Source: H17-190 sp034435615 (GTDB lineage Bacteria > Chloroflexota > Dehalococcoidia > SM23-28-2 > HRBIN24). Taken from it: a stretch of 20,203 bases of DNA. The stretch is from positions 1-20,203 of the forward strand of contig DAOTWZ010000062.1 of assembly GCA_034435615.1 (NCBI GenBank), read 5' to 3'. The notes under the pieces were generated by a model. That model searched no databases and had not been told where the DNA came from. It saw only the letters and a program-made list of their open reading frames with translations. This document shows, in pieces, positions 1 to 6,966 of this stretch (its first letter is position 1; each line of letters opens with the position of its first letter). Both the position numbers and the translations under genes were made by a program.

Positions 1-582
1 CTCAGCGCCTGCGACCCGCTCGGGGCGCCCTGTGTGCCCGGTAACGTCAGGGACGAACTCTGGCGCGAATCGAACCGGGACGACCAACTCTTTGCCGAAA
101 AGCTCTTCCAGGCCAGTTGCACCGCCTGCCGCATCTTCGGCTCTCCCTGGTTCGCTGGCAGGCTTGCCTTCAAGGACGCCTACCTGGCCAACGCCGAGGA
201 TCTGCCCGTGCTCACTCAGGTGCGGGATGGCGTGGGCATCGACCGCGACCTGGGGGCGGCCCGCAGCGCCATCAAGTACGACTTCGAGACGGTGGTGCCG
301 GGCGCCCGCTTCTCCATCGAGGCGCTGGGCGAGAACCTGGACCCGTGGGAGGTGGGCCTCCTCCTGGCGGTGCTGGACATGTGGCGCCAGGGCGGCATAG
401 CCCTCGGCGGCAAGTCCACTCGCGGCCCCGGCTGGGGGAGGCTGGAGGGGGTCACGGTGCAGCGCGTGGAAGCGAGCGGCCTGTGGGACTATCTGGCCAG
501 CGGTCAGGCCCCGACAGTGCGGGAGGACGACTTCCGGAACGCCTTCCGCGACAGGCTGCGAGGGGGAAAGAGCGATGCATAA
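1..582 (+). CDS. Cas7/Csm3-like RAMP protein, type III CRISPR effector subunit (5' partial)
   Basis: This is the C-terminal 193 residues of a RAMP-superfamily backbone subunit of a type III crRNA-guided complex. The frame is open to the first base, so the GTG at 34 is probably internal. What is visible is a Cys-rich zinc-type segment: Cys at visible residues 4 and 11, then the CTACRIFG motif around 40-47 followed by GRLAFKDA. The same signature occurs in the RAMP proteins at 575 and 1953. A glycine-rich loop near visible residues 132-145 (GGKSTRGPGWG) matches the RAMP G-loop. The N-terminal part, which would carry the RNA-cleaving Asp of Csm3-type subunits, lies outside the window. The last 8 bases overlap the next gene, which implies translational coupling. 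RAMP membership is seen directly; the exact subgroup (Csm3 gr7 of III-D, or Csx7/SSO1426-like) is inferred. Confidence 0.85.
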   Translation, partial: LSACDPLGAPCVPGNVRDELWRESNRDDQLFAEKLFQASCTACRIFGSPWFAGRLAFKDAYLANAEDLPVLTQVRDGVGIDRDLGAARSAIKYDFETVVPGARFSIEALGENLDPWEVGLLLAVLDMWRQGGIALGGKSTRGPGWGRLEGVTVQRVEASGLWDYLASGQAPTVREDDFRNAFRDRLRGGKSDA

Positions 583-1477
583 GGCCCGCTACAACGCCCT
601 CCAACTGACGCTCCGACTGAGCCCGCGGGGGCCGCTCCTGGTCAAGTCCGGCGAGACCTCGGCCAACCCCTCGCTGCCGGACATGCAGTTCGTCCGCACC
701 TACCATCCGGAGCGGGGCGAGACGGTCTACATCCCTGGCTCGTCCCTGAAAGGGGTGGTGCGCTCCTTCGTGGAGAAGGCCCTGCGTACGCTAGAGACGG
801 CCGGCGGAGGCGGGAGGAGGAGCTGGCAGCGCGCCTGCCCCACCTTCGCCGATGACGGGGAGAGCTGCGCGAGACGACTGTCGGCCAGGGACGCCCCCAG
901 CCACGAGATATACAGGGACTCCTGCGGCGCCTGCCGCCTCTTCGGCCACACCCGTCTCAGGGGACGGGCCGCCTTCAGCGATTTCCTGCCCGTAGGCGAG
1001 ATCAGGAGCGAGGTCCGCTACGGCGTCGCCATCTCTCGCCTCAGCCACGCCGTGGCCCAGGGCCCGTTCGAGATGGAGGTAGTGGTCGCCGGGGCCTTCC
1101 AGGGGCACCTGCTCCTGGAGAACTTCGAGCTGTGGCAACTGGGGCTGGTGGGGCTGGCCCTGGAGGGGCTGGACCGCGGGCTCCTGAAGCTGGGCTTCGG
1201 TAAGAACCGCGGCTTCGGCGAGGTGGCGGTGGAGGTCCAGGCGGTGCGCCTGGACGAGGCCGCCCCCGTCCGTCGGCCGACCGTCTGGCGCGGCCTCGCC
1301 GCCTTCCTGGACGACGGCGAGCGCCAGCGCTACGGCCTCGACGGACCGTCGGAGCTGGACGGCCTGCCGGAGCCAGGCTCTACCGAGGACATGGGCCTCT
1401 ACGTCCGCCGCACCTACGATGCCCGGGCATGGCGCGCCGCGATCCAGGGCCTGACCCGGGCCCTGGCCCCGGCGTGA
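575..1477 (+). CDS. Cas7/Csm3-like RAMP protein, type III-D-like CRISPR effector subunit
   Basis: This 300-aa protein is a complete Csm3/Cas7-like subunit that should bind crRNA and may cut target RNA. In order it shows a beta-strand start ending in PLLVKSGE (20-27), Asp36 in LPDMQFVRT, and IPGSSLKGVVRSFVE (53-67), the hallmark RAMP helix start. A Cys cluster follows (C88, C98, C117, C120; SCGACRLFG), then GRAAFSDF, then the G-rich loop GFGKNRGFG (207-215). Asp36 sits where Csm3 proteins carry the metal-dependent cleavage Asp. A tail of about 75 residues follows the RAMP core. The ATG at 575 lies inside the end of the upstream gene behind a purine-rich AGGGGGAAAG stretch. The Csx19-like gene starts 11 bases after the stop. 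The subtype assignment rests on the neighbourhood. Confidence 0.9.
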   Translation: MHKARYNALQLTLRLSPRGPLLVKSGETSANPSLPDMQFVRTYHPERGETVYIPGSSLKGVVRSFVEKALRTLETAGGGGRRSWQRACPTFADDGESCARRLSARDAPSHEIYRDSCGACRLFGHTRLRGRAAFSDFLPVGEIRSEVRYGVAISRLSHAVAQGPFEMEVVVAGAFQGHLLLENFELWQLGLVGLALEGLDRGLLKLGFGKNRGFGEVAVEVQAVRLDEAAPVRRPTVWRGLAAFLDDGERQRYGLDGPSELDGLPEPGSTEDMGLYVRRTYDARAWRAAIQGLTRALAPA

Positions 1478-1482
1478 GGAGG
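1477..1482 (+). promoter_or_regulatory. Shine-Dalgarno site that sets the GTG start at 1489
   Basis: AGGAGG begins on the last base of the previous stop codon and lies 6 bases before GTG at 1489. This supports 1489 over the in-frame GTG at 1474 and the further upstream ATG at 1429, which would read through the end of the preceding RAMP gene. Confidence 0.75.
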
Positions 1483-1488
1483 CGGGCC

Positions 1489-1950
1489 GTGACGGAGCGA
1501 GCGTGCCACGCCTACCGTCTGCTGGGGCCACCCGAGGCGCTGCGCAGCGCCGCCGAGAGGCTGGGCTCCCGCCTCGTCCACTGGGTGGCGGAGGCCTGCA
1601 GCCTCGCCATGGGCCAGGGAGTGCCCCATGACTGGAAGGAGCAGGGAGCGGTCTTCGGCCCCGCGGGAGAGCTGCGCTGGTGGCGGGACGGCCAGTCCTA
1701 CCTGGCCCTGCTCCTCGCCGAGGAGCCCCTGACCGGCCTGGAGGACCTCCCCGGTCTGGAGCCCCTTTCCGGTGAGTGGACCACCGACGAAGAGCCGGTC
1801 CCCTTCCTGCTGCACGACCTGCAGGCGCCCCAGCTCCGGCCGGGCTTCCTCCAGTACCCCCACGGCAAGGGCCAGGGCAAGCTGGTGGCCAGGGTCTACC
1901 GGCGAGACGGGGTCGTGGTCTTCGTGAGTCCCCGCAGGTTGGAGGAGTAG
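1489..1950 (+). CDS. Putative Csx19-like protein (TIGR03984-type) of a type III-D Cas operon
   Basis: This 153-aa soluble protein starts at GTG (VTERACHAYRLL). It has no Cys cluster, RAMP G-loop or membrane segment. The middle reads GAVFGPAGELRWWRDG followed by a hydrophobic strand (YLALLLAEE). As I remember the family, a conserved FGxxxELRWWR-like core is typical of Csx19/TIGR03984 proteins, which are found almost only in type III-D loci. Its place between two Csm3-like genes is also usual for Csx19. It has a near-perfect Shine-Dalgarno, and it is separated by only 2 bases from the RAMP gene at 1953, whose own GGAGGAG lies in the last codons here. The family call is from recalled motif and context, not from a search. 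An unrelated operon-specific subunit is the alternative. Confidence 0.6.
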   Translation: MTERACHAYRLLGPPEALRSAAERLGSRLVHWVAEACSLAMGQGVPHDWKEQGAVFGPAGELRWWRDGQSYLALLLAEEPLTGLEDLPGLEPLSGEWTTDEEPVPFLLHDLQAPQLRPGFLQYPHGKGQGKLVARVYRRDGVVVFVSPRRLEE

Positions 1951-1952
1951 CC

Positions 1953-2915
1953 ATGCGTCCCCGTCAGCAGATGCCCCCCAAGCCCTTCTTCTACCTCCCC
2001 CTGAGAGGCCAGCCCAGGCTGCAGCCGCCCCCCGGTCACGACCGCTTCGACGGCGAAACGGGCCGCCTGGAGCTGGTGCTGGAGGTGGTATCCGACTTCC
2101 TCTACGTGGGCAGCGGCCAGTTCGACCTGCGCAACTTAGGCGGCCAGGAGATGGCCTGCTACGCCTTCGCCCGGCGCGATGGCCAGCCCGTCATACCGGG
2201 CACCTCCGTGAAGGGGGCCGTCCGCAGCCTAGTGGAGGCCATCTCCACCTCCTGCGTGCGGCAGACGACGAGGCGGGAGCATGTCCCGCGGTCGTTCGAT
2301 CCTTGTAGAGACGCCGCCCGCCTGTGCCCCGCCTGTCGCATCTTCGGCACTACCGGCTACCGTGGCCGTGTCCACTTCTCCGATGCCACGCCCGAAGGCC
2401 AGGTACAGACCGAGGTCATCAAGGTCGCCGACCTCTGGCCGCCCCGGCGGGCGGAAGGGCGCAAGTTCTACAAGAGCGGCGCCTTCCGTCGCCAGACCCT
2501 CCAGCCGGCCAAGAACTACAGGTTCATCGAGGCCGTGCCCAGAGGGAGCCGGTTCAGCGTCACCCTGCACTTCGAGAACGTCCTCCCGGAGGAGATGGCG
2601 CTGGTCATGCGCGGCCTGGGCCTGGACAGGCCTCCACAGGAGCAACGGGGGGACATTGAGGGGGTCCCCGTCAAGCTGGGGGGCGCCAAGCCCCGCTGCC
2701 TGGGCGCCGTCCGCTTCCAGCCCCGGCGTCTCTCCATCCTCCGCCAGGGCCCCGACCTGTTGGCTACCCTGCTGGCCGGCGGCCGAGAGGTCCCGCCGCT
2801 GGAGACGGTGCGACGGTGGCTGGCCGCTGACTCCCTGCTGGACCGGGATGCCTGGAGAGCGTTTCGCCGGGAGGCGGTCTCCATGAACGGAGCCTGCCCC
2901 ATGGAGCTGTACTGA
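1953..2915 (+). CDS. Cas7/Csm3-like RAMP protein, possibly a non-cleaving paralog
   Basis: This 320-aa protein is the third RAMP subunit of the operon. A Pro-rich leader of about 35 residues precedes the RAMP core: ELVLEVVSDFLYVGSG (40-55), IPGTSVKGAVRSLVE (81-95), four Cys (C101, C118, C125, C128; LCPACRIFG) and GRVHFSDA. It then has the G-loop PVKLGGAKPRCLG (239-251) and a helical tail. Aligned by eye with the paralog at 575, the cleavage Asp position falls on Glu66 (GGQEMACYAF), so this copy may be structural or catalytically altered. ATG 1953 was chosen because GGAGGAG (1941-1947) lies just ahead; the frame stays open further upstream but runs through the Csx19-like gene. The stop TGA shares its A with the next ATG (TGATG), which implies translational coupling. 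Confidence 0.9.
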   Translation: MRPRQQMPPKPFFYLPLRGQPRLQPPPGHDRFDGETGRLELVLEVVSDFLYVGSGQFDLRNLGGQEMACYAFARRDGQPVIPGTSVKGAVRSLVEAISTSCVRQTTRREHVPRSFDPCRDAARLCPACRIFGTTGYRGRVHFSDATPEGQVQTEVIKVADLWPPRRAEGRKFYKSGAFRRQTLQPAKNYRFIEAVPRGSRFSVTLHFENVLPEEMALVMRGLGLDRPPQEQRGDIEGVPVKLGGAKPRCLGAVRFQPRRLSILRQGPDLLATLLAGGREVPPLETVRRWLAADSLLDRDAWRAFRREAVSMNGACPMELY

Positions 2916-3247
2916 TGGTTGGACTCGACCAGCAGATAGGGCTGGCGGAGCAACTGGCCCGCGAGCTGCCCGAGGTTCCCCGCAACGAGTGGATGCGCTG
3001 GCTCCAGGTAGCGGAGCGGAGTGGGCTGCAGCGGGCCATTCAGCACGCCCAGCGCCTCTCCCAGGACGTGACGGTGCGGCCAGCCGTGCAACGGGCCAAC
3101 CGGCTCATCGCCCAGGCGGTGCGGCGGCACCAGGCGGCCCTGCAGGGGCTGACAGAGGAAGAGCGACGGGCTGTCCTGGGGTTCGTCGGCTGGTGGCTGC
3201 AGGTGAAGAACGTTCCCGGCAAGTTAGACACCGAGGAACGACGATAA
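2915..3247 (+). CDS. Small helical protein, candidate Cas11-type small subunit
   Basis: This 110-aa protein is rich in Arg, Gln, Leu and Ala and is predicted by eye to be almost all helical, with no Cys, signal peptide or membrane segment. A C-terminal block reads LTEEERRAVLGFVGWWLQVK (residues 83-102). It is coupled to the RAMP gene through a TGATG overlap and closes the Cas operon. Type III complexes contain a small, all-helical subunit (Csm2/Cmr5/gr11) of about 100-150 residues, so size, fold class and position fit. I do not recognise a specific Csm2 or Cmr5 motif, so the function is inferred from context only. An alternative is an uncharacterised ancillary protein of this locus. Confidence 0.65.
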   Translation: MVGLDQQIGLAEQLARELPEVPRNEWMRWLQVAERSGLQRAIQHAQRLSQDVTVRPAVQRANRLIAQAVRRHQAALQGLTEEERRAVLGFVGWWLQVKNVPGKLDTEERR

Positions 3248-3770
3248 GGCGGTTTCCGTTCGACACTTCTCTGTTCATCAGCTATCTGAGGGGGATGGAA
3301 CGTCCTCTGTGGATGCCTTCGCTGAAGCGGCGCAGGTGGGCCGTGGGTGCCTGAGCGTCATCGCTTTCATGGAACTCTGGCTACCCCGTCATCACGTGGA
3401 GGGCCGCAGGCGACACCGTGCGGCCTCCGATCACGTGCGGATGGGTGCCCCGAGACAACCCACTGACCGCGACATCCAGCGGCAAATAGAGGCTGTAGAA
3501 CATATATGCAAGACCTATTGCATCAGGGTGCTTTATTGCACCCCGCACATATGTCAGATTGCCCAAGTAGTGCTCAGGCATTGCCATGTCTCGTTAGGGA
3601 TCACTGCGCTCCAGGATAGCCTGATAATAGCCACTGGGATCCATAAGTGCGCCCATCTCGTCACTTATGACGGGCACTGGGGAGAGGTAGTTCGCCGCTT
3701 ACACGACCGTGGGGAGCTTAGCTCCACAATACAGGTCATCACTCCTGAGGAGTTTATCCAGTATTTCTAG
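3244..3770 (+). pseudogene. PIN-domain (VapC-like) ribonuclease gene broken by a one-base frameshift
   Basis: Two frames together give a whole PIN domain. Frame 1 gives FPFDTSLFISYLRG (first catalytic Asp encoded at 3262). From about 3295 the reading continues in frame 3 with SVDAFAEAAQ, the ELW acidic residue, QDSLIIATGI and TYDGHW, which are the later PIN acidic positions. The break maps to GGGGG at 3290-3294. One extra G would give a continuous YLRGDGTSSVDAF reading. There is no conventional start just before the domain; the nearest in-frame one is GTG at 3193, inside the preceding gene. The 3480-3660 stretch is clearly more AT-rich than the neighbours, which suggests a separate origin. 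No antitoxin gene is evident. It may be a decayed gene, an assembly error, or less likely a frameshifting site. Confidence 0.75.
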
Positions 3771-3811
3771 GCTTGTGGCAATAGCCTCCGGTCCTGCGCC
3801 CCCCGACACTG

Positions 3812-3841
3812 CTGACCAGTCCGGGTGTGGCGTGGTAGACT
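3812..3841 (+). promoter_or_regulatory. Candidate sigma70-type promoter for the acyl-CoA dehydrogenase at 3881
   Basis: CTGACC (3812-3817), an 18-base spacer and TAGACT (3836-3841) lie upstream of the AGGAG-type ribosome site and ATG 3881. The -10 is the same hexamer as in the candidate promoter at 15116. The leader would be about 30 bases. The -35 match is only moderate. Confidence 0.4.
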
Positions 3842-3880
3842 ATGGCCAGCGAGCGCTAGCTGGCAGAGCGGGAGGAGACC

Positions 3881-5071
3881 ATGGAGTTCCGTTTCTCACC
3901 CGAAGAGGAGGCGTTCCGGCAGGAGGTCCGGGAGTTCCTGAGGCGGGAATGGACGGAGGCCCAGGCGGGCGGCGGCGCCGAAAGCCCCCTCGGCTATGGC
4001 GGCGGCACCAGCATCGAGGTCATCAAGGAGTTCCAGCGCAAGCTGGCCCAGAAGGGCTGGCTCACCCTCGCCTGGCCCAAAGAGTACGGCGGCATGGGCG
4101 CTGGCATCTGGAAGCAGGTCATCTACATGGAGGAGATGGCCTATCACCGCGCCCCCCATCAGCTCGGCGTGGGGCCGGACCGGGTGGGCCCTACTATCAT
4201 CCTCTACGGCACCGAGGAGCAGAAGCGCGAGCACCTGCCTCGTATAGCCTCCGGGGAGGTAATATGGTGTCAGGGCTTCAGCGAGCCCGGCGCCGGCTCT
4301 GACCTGGCATCCCTCCAGACCACGGCCGTCCCCGATGGCGACTACTTCGTCGTCAACGGCCAGAAGATCTGGACATCGCTGGCCCACGTGGCCGACTGGA
4401 TGATCCTGCTGGCCCGCACCGACCCCAGCGCTCCCAAGCACAAGGGGATCTCCTACTTCCTCGTCGATATGAAGACGCCCGGTATCACCGTCCAGCCACT
4501 GCACGAGCTGACGGGCCGCCATACCTTCAACCAGGTCTTCTTCGACAACGTCCGGGTGCCCCGCAAGAACCTGGTGGGCGAGCTCAATCGCGGCTGGTAC
4601 GTGGCCGCTGCCACCCTGGACTTCGAGCGCTCGGGTATCAACCGCGTCATGGCCGGCATCCGCACCTTCGAAGACCTGGTGGAATACGCCAGAGAGGTCC
4701 AGAAGGACGGTCGCCGCCTCATAGACCTGCCGGGCGTGCGCCACCGGCTGGCGGAGCTGAAGATCGAATTCGAGGTGGGGCGGATGCTCTCCTACCGCGT
4801 CGCCTCTCTGCAGGCCCAGGGACGCATCCCCAACCAGGAGGCGTCCATGAGCAAGCTCTACGGCTCCGAGCTGCAGCAGCGGCTGGCCCGGTCGGCCGTG
4901 GAGATCATGGGGCTGAGCGGCCAGCTCCTGCCGGGCAGCAAGTGGGCGCCCCTGGCGGGCCGCGTCGCCGAGTACTATCTGGCGTCCGTCTCCACCACAG
5001 TGGCCGCCGGCACGTCCGAGATCATGCGTAACATCATCGCTATACGGGGCCTGGGCCTGCCCAGGGACTGA
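3881..5071 (+). CDS. Acyl-CoA dehydrogenase (FadE-like) with atypical catalytic-base position
   Basis: This 396-aa FAD-dependent acyl-CoA dehydrogenase should introduce a 2,3 double bond into an acyl-CoA and pass electrons to ETF. The N-terminal helical domain is at 1-125 (WPKEYGGMG, 65-73). The FAD and substrate strand motif is CQGFSEPGAGSDLASLQT (130-147), followed by NGQKIWTS. The C-terminal domain ends AAGTSEIMRNIIA. In MCAD-type enzymes the residue before GTSEIM is the catalytic Glu, but here it is Ala376. Glu249 in LDFERSG matches the alternative base position used by isovaleryl-CoA and long-chain dehydrogenases. ATG 3881 follows GGGAGGAGACC. It stands alone, about 110 bases after the PIN remnant, with its own candidate promoter. 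The chain length or branch specificity cannot be read from sequence. Confidence 0.92.
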   Translation: MEFRFSPEEEAFRQEVREFLRREWTEAQAGGGAESPLGYGGGTSIEVIKEFQRKLAQKGWLTLAWPKEYGGMGAGIWKQVIYMEEMAYHRAPHQLGVGPDRVGPTIILYGTEEQKREHLPRIASGEVIWCQGFSEPGAGSDLASLQTTAVPDGDYFVVNGQKIWTSLAHVADWMILLARTDPSAPKHKGISYFLVDMKTPGITVQPLHELTGRHTFNQVFFDNVRVPRKNLVGELNRGWYVAAATLDFERSGINRVMAGIRTFEDLVEYAREVQKDGRRLIDLPGVRHRLAELKIEFEVGRMLSYRVASLQAQGRIPNQEASMSKLYGSELQQRLARSAVEIMGLSGQLLPGSKWAPLAGRVAEYYLASVSTTVAAGTSEIMRNIIAIRGLGLPRD

Positions 5072-5109
5072 CAGCCCCGGGCCAGGGAGCGCAGAGCGAC
5101 CTCGGGCCC

Positions 5110-5655
5110 GTGTCTACCGGGGGGACGCCCTGCTGGCAGGGGGCGCGGGGCCAGCTCCTGGCCCTGTCGCTGGCCTTACTGGGCGGTATCTTCGGCGTCC
5201 TGGGAGCCCTTCTGACGGAGCTCCGCTACGGCGGAGGGGTCTTTCTTCTGGTCATCGGCGCTCCCGTGGTGGAGGAGGGCCTGAAACCGCTGGGCGTGTA
5301 CGTCCTCCTCTGGCGCTGGCCCCACCTCATCCTGGGTCCATGGCACTCTGGCTTCCTGGCCGCCATCTCGGGCATCGTCTTCGGACTGGTGGAGAGCACC
5401 CTCTACGTGAACCTATACGTGGACGCCCCGACGGGCAACTACACGGCCTTCCGCTACAGCGTGCCGGTGATGGTGCACGGCCTGTGCAGCTTCCTGGCTG
5501 GCCTGGGCATCTCCCCCGGCCTGAGGGACTGGGTGGAAGGGAGGGGGCCGCTGCCGGCGCGCACGCGCAACCTCTTCCTCTCCGCCGTGGCGTTGCACGC
5601 CCTCTATAACCTGACAGGGCTGGCCCTGGAGGCGGCGGGCATCGTCTCCTTCTGA
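5110..5655 (+). CDS. PrsW-family intramembrane protease-like protein
   Basis: This 181-aa polytopic membrane protein has hydrophobic segments at about 15-37, 42-68, 82-104, 118-136 and 153-177. The PrsW (PF13367) motifs are visible in order: VVEEGLKP (Glu55, Glu56, Lys59), GIVFGLVES (Glu95), a membrane His123 in MVHGLCSF, and HALYN (His163, Asn166). In PrsW these Glu and His residues form the putative glutamic protease centre, related to CAAX proteases. The Bacillus founder cleaves an anti-sigma factor, but the substrate here is unknown and no anti-sigma gene is in the window. The start is taken as GTG 5110, with only a weak upstream ribosome site. It follows the acyl-CoA dehydrogenase by 38 bases and could be co-transcribed. 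It is shorter than many PrsW proteins. Confidence 0.75.
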   Translation: MSTGGTPCWQGARGQLLALSLALLGGIFGVLGALLTELRYGGGVFLLVIGAPVVEEGLKPLGVYVLLWRWPHLILGPWHSGFLAAISGIVFGLVESTLYVNLYVDAPTGNYTAFRYSVPVMVHGLCSFLAGLGISPGLRDWVEGRGPLPARTRNLFLSAVALHALYNLTGLALEAAGIVSF

Positions 5656-5701
5656 GACCCCCCTCCCCCCTGCTGGAGCTATTGGCCCTCGCCCGCTCCT
5701 T

Positions 5702-5730
5702 TTGACAAAATCCGGAGGCCGGAGTAGGCT
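5702..5730 (+). promoter_or_regulatory. Sigma70-type promoter upstream of the CoA-transferase at 5776
   Basis: A perfect TTGACA (5702-5707), a 17-base spacer and TAGGCT (5725-5730) sit about 45 bases before ATG 5776. An A-rich stretch (5737-5743) follows near the expected start of transcription. The -10 matches TATAAT at only three of six positions, but its TA--CT form recurs at the other candidate promoters here. Confidence 0.55.
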
Positions 5731-5775
5731 TTACAACAAAAAAGCCGGCGGAGAAGGCCAGCTAGGAGGGCGAGC

Positions 5776-6966
5776 ATGGCGGGACCGCTAGAGGGGATCC
5801 GGGTCTTGGACTTCACCATCGCCCAGCAGGGGCCCAACGCCACCCTGGTGCTGCGGGAGCTGGGTGCTGAGGTCATAAAGGTGGAGCAGCGGGGCGTGGG
5901 CGACATCAGCCGGCTCTCGGCCCGCGACCGGGACAGGGACGTGAGTTTCGCCTTCCTCACCCTGAACCGGGGCAAGAAGGATATCACCCTAGACCTGAAG
6001 ACTGAGAAGGGGCGCAAGATAGCCCTGGCCCTGGGCGAGATCAGCGATGTGGTGGTAGAGAACTACCGCCCGGGGGTGATGGCCAAGCTGGGGCTGGACT
6101 ATGAGGACTTCCGGGCGGTGAACCCTCGGGTCATCTACGCCAGCGCCTCCGCCTTCGGCAGGCAGGGCCGCTGGGCCAGCAAGCCGGGGCTGGACATCCT
6201 GGCCCAGGCCGCCACTGGCCTGGCCGCCGTCACCGGCGAGGAGGGGGACCCGCCCATACCGGCGGGCGCCGCCCTGGCCGACCACATCGGCGCCCTGAAC
6301 CTGGCACTGGGCATCCTGGCCGCCCTCTTCTACCGCGAGCGGACGGGCAAGGGCCAGCGGCTGGACTCCTCCCTGGTGGGAGGTCTCCTCTACGCCCAGG
6401 CCTGGGAGCTGGGCTACTACTTCGGCACCCGGCGCTACCACGGCAAGTCCGGGCGGGGCCACGTCCATGTCCTCACCCCCTACCGTATCGTCCCCACCGC
6501 TGACGGCCACATGGCCGTTGTGGCCCTCCGCCATGACGACTGGCCCCGCTTCTGTCAGGTCATAGGCCGGCCCGACCTGGTGGAGGACCCTCGCTTCGCC
6601 ACCCTCCGGGACCGCGTCCGCAATCGCAAGGAGCTGTGGCGGGTGCTGGACGAGCACTTCAGCCAGCGGCCGACGGCGGAGTGGATGGCCGTTCTGGAGG
6701 AGGCGGACTTCCTCTGCGCCCCCGCCTACGACTACACGCAGGTGATGGAGGAGCCCCACTTCTACGAGGCCGGCTATCTGGTGGAGTACCCCCACCCGCG
6801 TCTGGGGCCACTGACCATGGTCAACTTCCCCATCAAGTTCAGCGAGTCGCCGGCCGCCATCCAGGGCCCCGAGCCTGAGATGGGGGAGCACACGGAGGAG
6901 GTCCTGACCAGCCTGGGCTACTCGCCCCAGGAGATAGAGGCCCTAAGAGAGGAAGGGGTAGTCTAG
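5776..6966 (+). CDS. CaiB/BaiF family III CoA-transferase
   Basis: This 396-aa family III CoA-transferase moves CoA between carboxylic acids through an aspartyl-CoA thioester. It opens with PLEGIRVLDF, then LGAEVIKVE (29-37), LNRGKKDITLDLK and VVVENYRPGVMAKLGLDY. The likely catalytic Asp is Asp140 in KPGLDILAQA. The C-terminal CoA-transfer domain includes RRYHGKSGRGH and ends with a TEEVLTSLGYS helix, as in other family members. Its length is normal for the family (about 400). ATG 5776 has AGGAGGG 5 bases upstream. The stop codon overlaps the stop of the convergent paralog at 6963. Acid specificity (carnitine, succinyl, bile acid, oxalate and others) cannot be assigned. The neighbours point to acyl-CoA degradation. 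Confidence 0.93.
   Translation: MAGPLEGIRVLDFTIAQQGPNATLVLRELGAEVIKVEQRGVGDISRLSARDRDRDVSFAFLTLNRGKKDITLDLKTEKGRKIALALGEISDVVVENYRPGVMAKLGLDYEDFRAVNPRVIYASASAFGRQGRWASKPGLDILAQAATGLAAVTGEEGDPPIPAGAALADHIGALNLALGILAALFYRERTGKGQRLDSSLVGGLLYAQAWELGYYFGTRRYHGKSGRGHVHVLTPYRIVPTADGHMAVVALRHDDWPRFCQVIGRPDLVEDPRFATLRDRVRNRKELWRVLDEHFSQRPTAEWMAVLEEADFLCAPAYDYTQVMEEPHFYEAGYLVEYPHPRLGPLTMVNFPIKFSESPAAIQGPEPEMGEHTEEVLTSLGYSPQEIEALREEGVV

Noticed and set aside
34..36. GTG as the start of the first RAMP gene
   Set aside because: The frame is open to base 1, already carries a motif Cys upstream, and the RAMP N-terminal half would be missing. The gene is cut by the window edge.
791..1954. A long - strand open frame (387 codons) opposite the RAMP and Csx19-like genes
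   Set aside because: It is Pro-, Gly- and Arg-rich without any motif, and lies over well-supported + strand genes. Such open antisense frames are common in GC-rich DNA.
1..3770. CRISPR array or adaptation genes near the effector operon
   Set aside because: No regularly spaced direct repeats are visible, and no Cas1, Cas2 or Cas6-like protein is encoded in the window.
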